Of a stretch of 64,000 nt of DNA, positions 45,431-55,147 are shown in pieces; position 1 is the stretch's first letter; every line of letters starts with the position of its first letter. A program made the position numbers and the translations under genes. Below the pieces are notes generated by a model. That model had not been told where the DNA came from. It did not search any database and saw only the letters and a list, made by a program, of their open reading frames with translations. Source of the DNA: Panicum virgatum (lineage: Eukaryota; Streptophyta; Magnoliopsida; Poales; Poaceae). The stretch lies in NCBI RefSeq assembly GCF_016808335.1, contig NC_053153.1:20161033-20225032 (forward strand), given 5' to 3'.

Positions 45431-46268
45431 GAGCCAACAAGCTGCTTGTCGTGATGTCACCGGCATCTAGGTTCTAGAATAAGGTTTTAGAGGGAAAAAA
45501 AAGATGACCAAATACAATGAAAAGGAATCCAAAATCAATCACCGAGACACCATCCTGTTCCTTTTCAGTCTAGCCACACAAAGATCCAATCATATAAAAA
45601 TATCCCAAATCAATTACCGTTGTTGTGTGGTAGTCAAAAGAGGCTATGATATAGGCAAAGGCAAAAGAGGCTGATACAGGTCATGAATTCACGAGGTGCA
45701 AGCTATGTGTAATGCAATGATATATTATGAGAATGACATGTAACCGTCAAAGACATCTTATGCCTGATATTTTTGGTGATTTTCTTAATGAAGGATATCC
45801 ATCTATGAGAGTTTTTTTTATATCTTGACAAATGGCGAAAATGATATGACTAATCTATTTAAGTTGGGGTATGGTTTTATGTGAGTACGAAATTGTCCTC
45901 ATGAATTAAAAATGACTACTCCAGAATAGAAAATGTTACAAGCGATAGTTTGGAGAAAAAACTAGTAATAGATAAGCCACTGGATTGTAGAAGACTTATG
46001 GTCTTTGTAATTTACCAATGTGTGTTAGGTTGATCATCATATGCTTAATTTGTATGTCTTAATATAGGTTAATCATGAATATATTATATATGAATCTAAT
46101 AAAAATACATAACAACTTTATAGAAGAGAACATTCAATAATCTTTTTGGTCTAGAAATAGATGATATGAAGTTAGTAATGGATGCATTCAACAAACTTAA
46201 CTTACTAAATGCTATCATGTAAATTTTTTCTGATAAAAGAAATTAAGGACGCTCAATTGCTCAGTAAC
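45431..46268. other. AT-rich intergenic DNA, nothing recognised
   Basis: No coding frame, repeat end or RNA gene was seen. It could be intron sequence if the fragments at 46269 and 28463 belong to one gene. Confidence 0.4.
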
Positions 46269-46680
46269 CTATAATTTCACATGGCAAAATATTTGAAAGG
46301 TGAAAGAGAAAGTTTGATCTTTTACATGTCTTTTCTGACTCAAATATGTCATAGTAATATTTGAGTGTAGCAAGCTCATCACTTTTTCTGAAATATCTGA
46401 CATTAGAGACTGGTTGTCAACTTTTTCATTTTCCAGTTCTCTAAAATTGACAAGAGTAACAAGTAAATTCTTGTTCTTATTAAAAAAATCTAGCTGAAGA
46501 AGTTTTAAGAGAACAAACTCATTAAGTCTGGAATTCTCTGCCTCCAAGAATTAGCTTTGGCTTTCAAGACTCAGGACTATTTGGGACTCTCTTTAGAGCA
46601 TCTCTTCAAGAATTCTTCTCTCAACAACAGCTTCTCGTTCATTTTCCAATTCTCTTTGGAGCCAATTCAAGGCTAAAGGC
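46269..46680 (-). pseudogene. Fragment of a coiled-coil gene, two in-frame stops
   Basis: One minus-strand frame reads from about 46680 to 46271 and is interrupted only by TAA at 46595-46593 and 46553-46551. The peptide is heptad-rich: WLQRELENEREAVVERRI, ESQIVLSLESQS, FLEAENSRLNEF, RELENEKVDNQSLMSDISEK. Both TAA codons fit former CAA (Gln). A splice-like TTTTAG precedes RELENEK, so the frame may span exon and intron. The family is not identified. It was not produced by element A and looks like host gene sequence. Confidence 0.45.
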
Positions 46681-46695
46681 TAATGTAAAATTTAG

Positions 46696-46850
46696 GGCCT
46701 GTTTGGTTGAGCTGTGAGTGTGAAAAAAAAGCTACTACGAGCTATGGAAAAGCTGACTTTGAGTTGGGAACTGTAAGAAAGTTGAAAGCTGTTTCGTTTA
46801 AGCACTGTGAGCCGTGCAAAAGCTGACTTGTCAAAATATTGATGTGGTGG
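46696..46850. mobile_element. Partial MITE
   Basis: Starts GGGCCTGTTTGGTTGAGCTG and contains AAAGCTGACTT motifs twice, as in GTTTGGTTGAGCT-type grass MITEs. The other terminus is not identifiable. Confidence 0.35.
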
Positions 46851-46899
46851 CAAGTCATAGTGGTCATTCTACGTGTAAAGGCATCCGTTCTTGTAAAAG

Positions 46900-48395
46900 T
46901 ACTAGATCTTGAGGGGCTCCAAAACCGGGGAGGCTATTCATCGCAGGCGCGAGTGCGACGCGACGCATCGCAGAAGAGGCGCTGCGTCGCTGCAGGTGGG
47001 CCCGCGCACTGTGCATCTTCAACCTTGCGCTTGCGATGGTTGGGGCCGCCAGCGAGCTAGGGGTGGGGGAGGGGGTGGCCGGCGAGGGGTGGGAGGTGGG
47101 CGGGCCGGCCGCCGGCGAGGTCGCCGGCGGCCGGGGTGGTGGCGGGAGGCGGCGGAGCTTTAGGTTTCGGGTTGCTGGGGGTGAGGCGGGCTCCATGGTC
47201 GCCGGATCTAGAGGAGAGGCCCGGGGGGCGGCCCGGCGGCGGCGGCGGTTCGGCCCGGGGGGGCGCGGCGGCGCCGCCGGCCGGCCGGGGCCGGATTACC
47301 GATGGGTGGTGGCCGGCGGCAGGGGTGAGAGAAGGCGGCAGCGGTGCTGGACAGACGGCGTGGCGGCAAGATTGGTTAGCGTGGCGGTGGTGGAAGGCGG
47401 CAGCGGAGGCAGCGGAGGCCGCCGGAGCCGAGGGAGGCGCTCGACGGCGGGGGCGGTCGGGGGTGCTCGGCTGTCGGCTCTCAGAGAGTGATGAATAGAT
47501 GCCCCCTCCAAAACCGGTTCCTTGAGGACTCGTGCCAAACGCATATCAGGGAAGCGCTCCAGCGGCTCTAGCCCCGTGAAACATGGAGACTGCAACACTT
47601 TGGACGAGCCGGAGCCAGAAATCGTAGGTCAGTGCGGCTTCGGCCGCAGCCCTGCGTCCCGCACCTAACCTTTGCCGCCAAGCTTCAAAGTAATTACAAC
47701 ATTTTTGCCACCGCACAGTTCTCTTCCATCGGCTCAGCCCGCACGCGGCGGTGGTTGTGAATCCACTCCGACTACGTTAGCACGTAGGGAGGCCACTCCG
47801 AGCGGCGAAATCAATGGATCCACTGAGAAGGAGGTTGATCGAGGGATTAGGGATGGCGGATGGTCTGTCCTACAGCTGGTTGGAGCTGCGGCGGCCAAGC
47901 AAGCCATGGTGGTCGGACCGAGCATGGTGGCGCGGCACCCGGGCAGGGCGCTACGGCTGTGACGGGCATGGTAACCGGACAAGGCATGGCGCACGCGCCG
48001 GCCGGTCCAGGGGGAAGCGGCATGGATGCGCCGTGGACCAGCTTTCCTGCAGCCGCCCCAACCTCATTCGCATGGGCATGGCCTGGCATCCCCGCATCCG
48101 GTTTCGACGCCGGCATGCTTCCCGGAGGTGCGGCCGTGGTGGATGGCGGGTGTCCACCGGATTGGTGGAGCACTTGGCACCATTCAAGATTGCAAGTTAT
48201 CATGTTCCATATTGGAGGAGGGGTCCTGCTCAACGTGGTGAGCATGAGCACTTTAATCATTTGCATTCAAGTACACGGTTTTCTTTGTTGAAAATGAAGT
48301 GGAAAATGCTTGTCATGATGCCGACTTTTCCATTGGTTAAGCAAAAGACTATTGTGTGCTACAACCATGTGCCTCCATAACTTCATTCGTGAGAA
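46900..48395. other. GC-rich stretch with unassigned open frames
   Basis: Bases 46918-47490 are extremely GC-rich and encode Gly/Arg-rich sequence in two frames. Bases 47814-48380 are open in two plus frames (188 and 143 codons, starts 47814 and 47860). The 47860 frame has a Pro/Trp/Gly-rich centre. Neither shows a recognised domain. The block may be a captured gene fragment or a worn transposon. Confidence 0.3.
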
Positions 48396-48599
48396 CAATG
48401 CACGAGATATATTTTCCCAGATGTGATCGGAATCCTGATTATGTGCCCACTATACCGGCAAAATATACATGAAATCTTCATTCCAAAATACAAGTGATAC
48501 ATCAACTCCAGAATCTGAGAATCGGTCCATGGATAGATTCCGTGGTAACCTTGCACAAGCAATCTTTCTTTCTAGATCATCGTGAGCATGTATCCATGG

Positions 48600-48735
48600 T
48601 GACTCTATTCGGCTGGCTATGGCTGGTAGCTGGTGCTGATTTGTTGTGAGAGAAAAATATTGCTGGCTGGCTAGTTGATGCTGATTTGGTGTGAGAAAAA
48701 AATACTGCTAGCTGGTTGGCTGACTTTGGATTGAC
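48600..48735. repeat. GCTGGCTG-rich MITE-like repeat
   Basis: Two imperfect copies of a unit around GTGCTGATTTGTTGTGAGA and GATGCTGATTTGGTGTGAGA are separated by GCTGGCTGGCTAG. This is a common grass repeat associated with MITEs; the ends are not resolved. Confidence 0.4.
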
Positions 48736-49198
48736 ACCCTTTTTAAATTACTCTACAATATTATCTCTCCAAGCATTTTGACCTCTCCAAAATTACACGT
48801 CAAATAGCCGAGGCATATTGGATATTTAACCTCTCTCATGTATTCATAAAAAATAAGGCGAAACTGTTTTGCCAAACGCCAAGCTCAGCTAGAGGAGTCG
48901 AAACCGGAGGTGTTTTTGCAGCAGCCAAAGTCTGCCAAAGGTCCTTACAAATTTTGATGTGCTCCTATGGATTATCCTCTGCCACGCTTCTGCTAGGTTC
49001 TAGCAACGAGGTTACTGTTAGTTGAGAAGAAGATGTGGAGCAATGTGACCTGCGAAAGGAAAGGTGGTTTGAACGCAAGGAACTGGGGCTGGCCTGCTAG
49101 AAAGAAGCCAAAAGGATGGCATGACTACTTCCTTCAGACGCTGTGAAGGCTTTGGGGCAATCCTGCTTGCAGACTGTACATGAATTGCCTTCACCGAT

Positions 49199-50779
49199 TC
49201 ACCCAGTGGCTCTGCGCACCAGCCGCGCGCGGAGCGGTTTCTTCATGACGGTGGTGAACTCGCGCGTCTCGGTGAAGTCCACCTCCTCGCCGGGCACCTC
49301 TTTCCATTCGAATTCCCTGACCAAGTTGGCAACGAAGTACTCCAGGTGAAGCATGGCGATGCCGAGCCCGGCGCAGATCCGCCGCCCGACGCCGAAGGGC
49401 ATCATCTTGATCTCCCTACTGCCAGTCACGTCCACGCCCTCGCCGTCGCCGCCGGGCAAGAACCGCTCCGGCTCGAACTCCATGGGCCTGTCCCACTCCC
49501 GCTCGTCCCGGCCCATCTCCGCCACCGTGAAGTTCACCGTCGCGCCCTTGGGGATCAGGTACCCGCCGACCTCGATGTCCTCCACCGCCTTGTGCGCCAG
49601 CAGGAAGTGCGCAGGAGGGTGCCGGCGCAGCCCCTCGAGGACGACGGCCTTGAGGTACAGCATCCTGTGCGTGTCCTCCTCGCCGACCTCCTCCTGCTCG
49701 TCGCCGCACGTCGCCTTGATCTCGCTGTAGAGCTTCTCCTGGACGGCCGGGTTCTTGACCAGCTCGGCCATGATCCACTGCAGCGCGGTGGACGTCGTGT
49801 CGGTCCCGGCGGTGAGGAACTCGGAGCAGAGGTTTGCCATCTCTTGGTCCGTGAGCGCGCGGTCCCCCTCGTCGGGGAGCCTGATGTCGAGCAGCGTGTC
49901 CACGTACGAGTGCTCGAACGTCGTCTCCTTGTCTGGTGCCGCCGCAGCACCGCCGCCGCCTGGGTTGTCCAGCCGCTTCTTGCGCTCCCGCCGCGCCTCG
50001 ATGAGGGGCAGGAAGAGCTCCTTCTGGCGCCGCCGAGCATCAATCCCCTTCTGGAGGCGGCCGCGGAAGAGGATCCTGGTCAGCGCCGGCAAGAACGTGA
50101 ACGTGTTCGCGTTCCGGGCCACGAACATGAGCCAGGCGTGCTGCGCGGCCGCGATGGCGCGCACCGCGGGCTCGCCCAGCCGCTCGCCGAAGCACATGAG
50201 CACGAGGAGGCAGAACATGGCGTGCCGGAACGCCTCCATCACGGGGGGCGGCGCCCGCGCCTGGGCCTCCTCGGCCTCCCGCCCGAGCGTCTCCGCGAGC
50301 GCGCGGCGCACCCACGCGCGCGCGGGCGCGAACAGCCGGACCCGCGACGGGTGCAGCGTCTCGGCGACGAGGTTGCGGCGGAGGAGACGCCACACGGGCC
50401 CGTAGCTGGACCGCGAGATGGTGTTGTCGCCCTCCCCCAGGAGCGCGCGCGTGGCGGCCGGGCGGTCGGCGAGCGCCGCCCCGCTCTCGACCAGGGTAGC
50501 GTGCGCGAGGCGGCGGTCGGCGACGAAGATCGAGAGGGTGGAGCCCACGCGCAGTGAGACGACGGGCCCGTGCCGCGCGACGAGGCGCCGGAGCAGGGCC
50601 TCCACGTCGGACGAGGAGCGCCTCAGCAGCAGCAGGTTGCCGAGGAGCGGCAGGCCCGGCGGGCCCGGCGGGAGGCGGGCGCCGTTCTTGCCCCTGCGGG
50701 CCCCGCGCTGGTTCGCGAGCAGGAGCGCGGCGAGGGGCAGGAGGAGGAGGGCGGCGAGGAGGAGGAGCTGTGTGTCCAT
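49199..50779 (-). CDS. Cytochrome P450, CYP89-type (gene 3)
   Basis: An intronless, full-length 526-residue P450. The start at 50779 opens into a Leu-rich anchor (about residues 4-23) and then a basic stretch and PPGPP. It has AGTDTTSTALQWIMAELVKN in the I helix, EGLR in the K helix, PERF, and FGVGRRICAG at 462-471 with heme ligand Cys469. It is more divergent from genes 1 and 2 than they are from each other: in the heme region it has GSREIKMM where both others have GTKGIRMM, and it has an Ala/Gly-rich insertion before ETTFEHSYVDTLLDI. All catalytic residues are present. It lies between two outward-facing gypsy 5' LTRs, and a MITE begins 92 bp upstream of its ATG. Confidence 0.9.
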   Translation of the reverse strand: MDTQLLLLAALLLLPLAALLLANQRGARRGKNGARLPPGPPGLPLLGNLLLLRRSSSDVEALLRRLVARHGPVVSLRVGSTLSIFVADRRLAHATLVESGAALADRPAATRALLGEGDNTISRSSYGPVWRLLRRNLVAETLHPSRVRLFAPARAWVRRALAETLGREAEEAQARAPPPVMEAFRHAMFCLLVLMCFGERLGEPAVRAIAAAQHAWLMFVARNANTFTFLPALTRILFRGRLQKGIDARRRQKELFLPLIEARRERKKRLDNPGGGGAAAAPDKETTFEHSYVDTLLDIRLPDEGDRALTDQEMANLCSEFLTAGTDTTSTALQWIMAELVKNPAVQEKLYSEIKATCGDEQEEVGEEDTHRMLYLKAVVLEGLRRHPPAHFLLAHKAVEDIEVGGYLIPKGATVNFTVAEMGRDEREWDRPMEFEPERFLPGGDGEGVDVTGSREIKMMPFGVGRRICAGLGIAMLHLEYFVANLVREFEWKEVPGEEVDFTETREFTTVMKKPLRARLVRRATG

Positions 50780-50870
50780 GGCCAAGTCTTCTTGCTCGGC
50801 CCAGCTTCCCGGCCTCGTCAATGAACGCCGATGAGTATGTAGCTGTGGACTTGGGGAGGAAATGGATCAA

Positions 50871-51220
50871 GGCCGTGTTTAGATCAAACGCAAAATTTTG
50901 CATGGGAATCTTCCCAATTTGAAGTACTAAATGAAATCTATTTATAAAACTTTTGCATAGATGGGTTGTAAATCGCGAGACGAATCTAATGATGCTAATT
51001 AATCCATGATTACTCAATAATTAGCGGATGGTTACTGTAGCATCACTGTTGCAAATCATGAATTAAGTATGCTCATTAGATGCGTCTCGCGATTTACAGC
51101 TCAACCAATGCAAAAAGTTTTGTAAATAGACTTCATTTGATATTTTAAATTAGTAAAATTCCTTTTCACTTTAATGCGTTTATGGTTTTTTTGCATTTAC
51201 GGGTGGTTCTAAACACACCC
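50871..51220. mobile_element. MITE in the proximal promoter of P450 gene 3
   Basis: 350 bp with inverted-repeat ends (GGCCGTGTTTAGATC against GGGTGTGTTTAGAAC on the other strand) and flanking CAA trinucleotides on both sides (50868-50870, 51221-51223). The inner arms pair ATCGCGAGACGAATCTAATGA with TCATTAGATGCGTCTCGCGAT, apart from one base. Confidence 0.7.
50939..50946 (-). promoter_or_regulatory. Possible TATA box for P450 gene 3, inside a MITE
   Basis: TATAAATA on the minus strand, 160 bp upstream of the ATG. No better TATA is visible between the MITE and the ATG. In gene 1 the box is at a similar distance (172 bp). Assignment is inferred. Confidence 0.3.
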
Positions 51221-51325
51221 CAAGCTTAAGAGACTCGGTGCCTATCGACGTCAAGGCTGATGGAATTGATTCCATGTCAACTGTAAAAGCGACACCGGCA
51301 ATTTGTCTGCACAAAACAGGATACA

Positions 51326-51648
51326 GGCCTGTTTGGATGCCTGCTATAATTCTAGCGCTAGAAGAGAATCTTTTCTGCATGAAGGATTGAATGAAGTCTA
51401 TTTGTAAAAAAATTTTAGGGATGGGTATAACTTTTTGCGACGAATCTAATGACGGTAATTAATCGATGATTTGCTACAGTGATGCTACAGTGATCATCCT
51501 CTAATCACGCGGTCAAAGGCCTCATTAGATTCTTCAGCATCACTAGCGCAGGAGTTCTGGAGTTGTTTTTTAAACTGACTTTATTTGACACCGTAATAAA
51601 CGATCAAAGTATCACTATTCACTAGCGCGCTAAAAAACCAAACGTACC
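51326..51648 (+). mobile_element. MITE, same family as 25890-26192
   Basis: Starts GGCCTGTTTGGATGCC; the far end read on the other strand starts GGTACGTTTGGTTTTTT. The core GACGAATCTAATGACGGTAA matches the copy at 26 kb. Confidence 0.65.
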
Positions 51649-51788
51649 GAAAGCGAGCAGCCAGCCCGATGCATCGAGCACGGATCAGATCAGTGTGTGG
51701 GCGCCAGAGAATCTCTTTCAGGAATAATTTAACGTCGTTCTCTCTTTCAGGAATAATTTAACGTCGTTGTGCAGTACAGATAGAGATG

Positions 51789-52116
51789 GTGTGTTTAGAT
51801 CTTTTGGTGTAATTTTTTTTAAAAAAATTACTATTTCAGAGTACTAAAAAAATTTAATTATAAATTTTTTTTTCACGGATGGATTGTAAATCGCAAGATG
51901 AATCTAATAAACCAAATGAATCTATAATTAATTCATAATAATTACTGTAGCATCACTGTTGCAAATTTTGGATTAAATAAAGTCATTATATTTATCTCAC
52001 GATTTACAACCATCCGTGCAAATAGTTTTACAAATAAATTTTGTTTAGTACTCCATGCATGTGTCCAAACATTCGACGTGGCGTTTTTGGGTGTAAAATT
52101 TTGAAATCTAATTGTG
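51789..52116. mobile_element. MITE, third in a row upstream of P450 gene 3
   Basis: The left end is GTGTGTTTAGATC. The right end is read in reverse from about 52116 and includes TTAGATTTCAAAATTTTACACC. The interior has TGTAAATCGCAAGATGAATC and its inverted counterpart near 52000. Confidence 0.5.
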
Positions 52117-53079
52117 CAGAGCTGGAAGAGATGTTGGCAAAGCTTTAAGTGGTGATTCGTCATGAGCAGAATAGAGCACGCTAATCACACCTCCCGGCAA
52201 CTACATACAAATGGTTTGCTCAAGTCCTGCAAAATTACAAAACTCCTATTTTTTTTGTTCCCCTCTTGTTTCAAATAGTGGCTAGTGGCTACAGTGTAAA
52301 ACAACGATGACCACTCTCAATAAGTACTTCATATTCAGATTAAAATAGCGCACTGAAAATCGAGCCTCATATTACAGTAATTTTTCCACAGTCAGTAGCA
52401 ATCTACTGAAGATTGTGGAAGACTTCAGTTCCACCTCTGGGTGCAGACTCGCAAGAACGGCAGGAGCTATCCTCCATCCTGGGACGAGAATTCCTGGCCA
52501 ACGAGAACGGATCCAATACAAGGACAGAGAATGTTGGTTATATCAGTGCAGTTAAGACAGGGAATAAGATTTGATGATAAGTGCCCCGGTACTCCGTTTC
52601 CAAGAAGACAAATAAGCACAAATGAGCATGCATATAGTTAGGGGAATGCTACAGCCAGTGTACGATACACCAAAACCAATTCAACAATGCACCAATTGAC
52701 TCAACAAGTCAACATTCAAGTTACTATTTACATATGCGCAAAACCGCACACAGACTTCAGTCAAATTTGTAGTACATCACCAAATGTGAAATTTAGGTAA
52801 ATAAGTGAGCACTCTGGCATGGAGCTTCCTTGAGACAAAAGGTGACCACGGACCCCTTGATTTGGAATTTCCTTTAGAAATCAATAAATAGTAACAAAAA
52901 CAGCAAATCTTTCGGTCTTTTTTTTTTGAAGAAGGGTTCAGCCTGCTTTTATAGAAAGGGAATAAAATGTTCGTGCAATCTTTCGTTACATAATGTGCAG
53001 TTTACGTAATTTGGGTCTAATAAATTTGCAGGGGATGGACAATTATCAAAACTGAAAAGCACTTGTACACCAAGTTTGA
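52117..53079. other. Intergenic DNA, nothing recognised
   Basis: AT-rich. A plus frame at 52441-52641 lacks a convincing start and any known motif. No RNA gene was seen. Confidence 0.4.
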
Positions 53080-53179
53080 CACCAAGTTTGATGGACTAAT
53101 AAATTTTTGAATAAGACGAGTGGTCAAACTTATAATCGAAAAAGCCAAACGATCTATAATTTAGAACGGAGGGAGTATC
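53080..53179. mobile_element. Degraded Stowaway-type MITE end
   Basis: The right terminus GAACGGAGGGAGTA is the typical Stowaway end next to a TA target. The other end is worn or lost. Confidence 0.45.
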
Positions 53180-53623
53180 AGTTACTCAGCAGGAGCAACA
53201 GCTAGGAAATGGACTTGTGTTGGCAATTGTAGCTGGATTCCTTGGGAGCCCTTGATGCATTAATCGCACTAGAACATTAGGCGCACCATGCGCGCCCTAC
53301 CGTTTAAACAATCAAATATAAGTAAATCGAAGATAATAAATGTGCAATACAGAACAACAAAAAAGTGAAGATATTCACTGGCAAAAATATTGCATATTAA
53401 ATGAAGGTACTTATCTATGCCGGAGTACAAACTTCTGTAATCACATGATTTGAAAATACTAAATTAACCAAGATATGTAAATATGCAAATAACTATAGTT
53501 CCAGACCTGAATGATCTAGACAGCATGAAATTCAGAGCCAAGATGATCCAACATGTTACAAACATCCGTGATAGTACTAATTACTAATTATAACAGTTTC
53601 ATAGATTTGTTCTTGAATAGCAG

Positions 53624-55083
53624 TGTCGGGTACCACGATTAGGGACACCCTAATCGGGGCACTAAGATCGCTTTAAAACGCAAACACATATTAAGACAAC
53701 TGGGCCCACAAAGACCCACGGCCTCCTTCCAATCTGAAAGAAAGGAAAGGACTCAAAGTAGCCTAGCGTGCGGCCCATTCACATCCCCCTCGAACCCGCG
53801 GAACGATCTCCGCCTCGCTCGAGGGTAGCGAATCTACCCTCGAGCGGGTAAGCCATCTCCGCCTCGCTCGAGGGTCCCTCTCGTGCCCGCTGGGCAATCT
53901 CCGCTTCGCTCGAGAGTAGCGGATCTATCCTCGAGCGGGTGACTCATCTCCGCCTCGCTCGAGGCCACCCCTCGGCGCAAGGGACAAACAGCCCCGCCAC
54001 CCAACCACTCGCCGTACGAAGGCATTAAAGGCCAGCCACTCCGCCACGACGCCCAGGACAGACGGCGTCAGGCTGCCACTCCCACAGTGGATGTGACCGG
54101 GGTCCCATCCGCTGATTTCGGTCACCGCTCCGCCATCCCGCCCGAAGGCTGTAGCGACACTGTGGGACATGCGACGCGAGACAAGACGGGCTCGGCACTG
54201 CTCCCGTAACTGTTTTGCCGACACCGACCATCCGGACTCGCCTCCCACTGGGGAAGGGGTCCGGCGACACGTGTCCTTCCGAGAGGAGCGCTCAGCACAC
54301 ACGGACGAAGCCCCGGACCTCCCCCCTTGAGGAGCCCAGGACCTCCACGTATCCCCCGGACCTTCTAGTGTGCACGCCCGCACTCCGACCAGGGGGTCCG
54401 GGGCCGTCACGCGCCACCACTACCGCTGGTGCATGCAGGACCCTAGTCTGAAGGGCCCACCGAATGCCATCGCGCCATATATAGAAGACCATGCACCAGC
54501 GACGACCACGCCACCTGCGGGGGCTGGCAGGACGACCGGCACGATCTTCGCAGGACCAAGGACGATATCCAGGATGACGGGCGCGCGCCGCCTTCCCACA
54601 GTGTATTTCTTACAGTGTCCGACCACTGTACCCCCGCGATTCAGGGGAGGACGGCGACTTCCATGCCCCACTCATGTACGCTGCCCCTCCTTGTGACTAT
54701 AAAAGGAGGAGGCGGGCTCCCCTTAGCTGGGTCTAGTCTCTCTGGTCTCTCTGGTCTCTCTAGTCTCTCTGGGCTCTCTGGCTTCTCACTTCCAAAAGAA
54801 CATTCAAGGACTACTAAGCACTCATCTCAACCGACTCCACTTCTAGCAGAGACTTGGGAGCTTCCCTCCCTCTCTCACCTCGCTTGTATCCCCTACTGCA
54901 AGCACTCCGGGTGCAAGATAATACAGTGCCCTCGCACACCCCCCTTTGCTGGACGTACGGCCCCGCGGCCGAAACCAGGATAAACCGTGCGTTACTGTGT
55001 TGCCTCTTGCATCATCATCTGGGACGAGGAAACACGCAGCATTTACTAGTTGGGATCCGGGCCCCCGGGTCGGAACACCGACA
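53624..55083 (+). repeat. Element B 5' LTR
   Basis: 1,460 bp, TG...CA. It has imperfect tandem repeats around CTCCGCCTCGCTCGAGG (53805-53970) and a short TCTCTGGTC microsatellite (54735-54785) just after the TATA box, absent from the A LTRs. Confidence 0.9.
54698..54704 (+). promoter_or_regulatory. TATA box of the element B LTR
   Basis: TATAAAA followed by GGAGGAGGCGGGC, matching the TATAAAAGGAGG in the 5' LTR of element A. Confidence 0.65.
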
Positions 55084-55085
55084 GT

Positions 55086-55103
55086 TGGCGCACCAGGTAG
55101 GGG
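55086..55103 (+). other. Element B primer-binding site
   Basis: TGGCGCACCAGGTAGGGG, two bases after the LTR. A tRNA primer site by position; the tRNA was not determined. Confidence 0.65.
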
Positions 55104-55147
55104 GAGCTGCGTGACATTTTTCTCTTTTTCCCTTTTGATCTCCAGGG

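Noticed and set aside
46918..47500. Gly/Arg-rich frames that could suggest an RNA-binding protein
   Set aside because: Explained by GC-rich low-complexity DNA; no RGG or RRM pattern is retained across frames.
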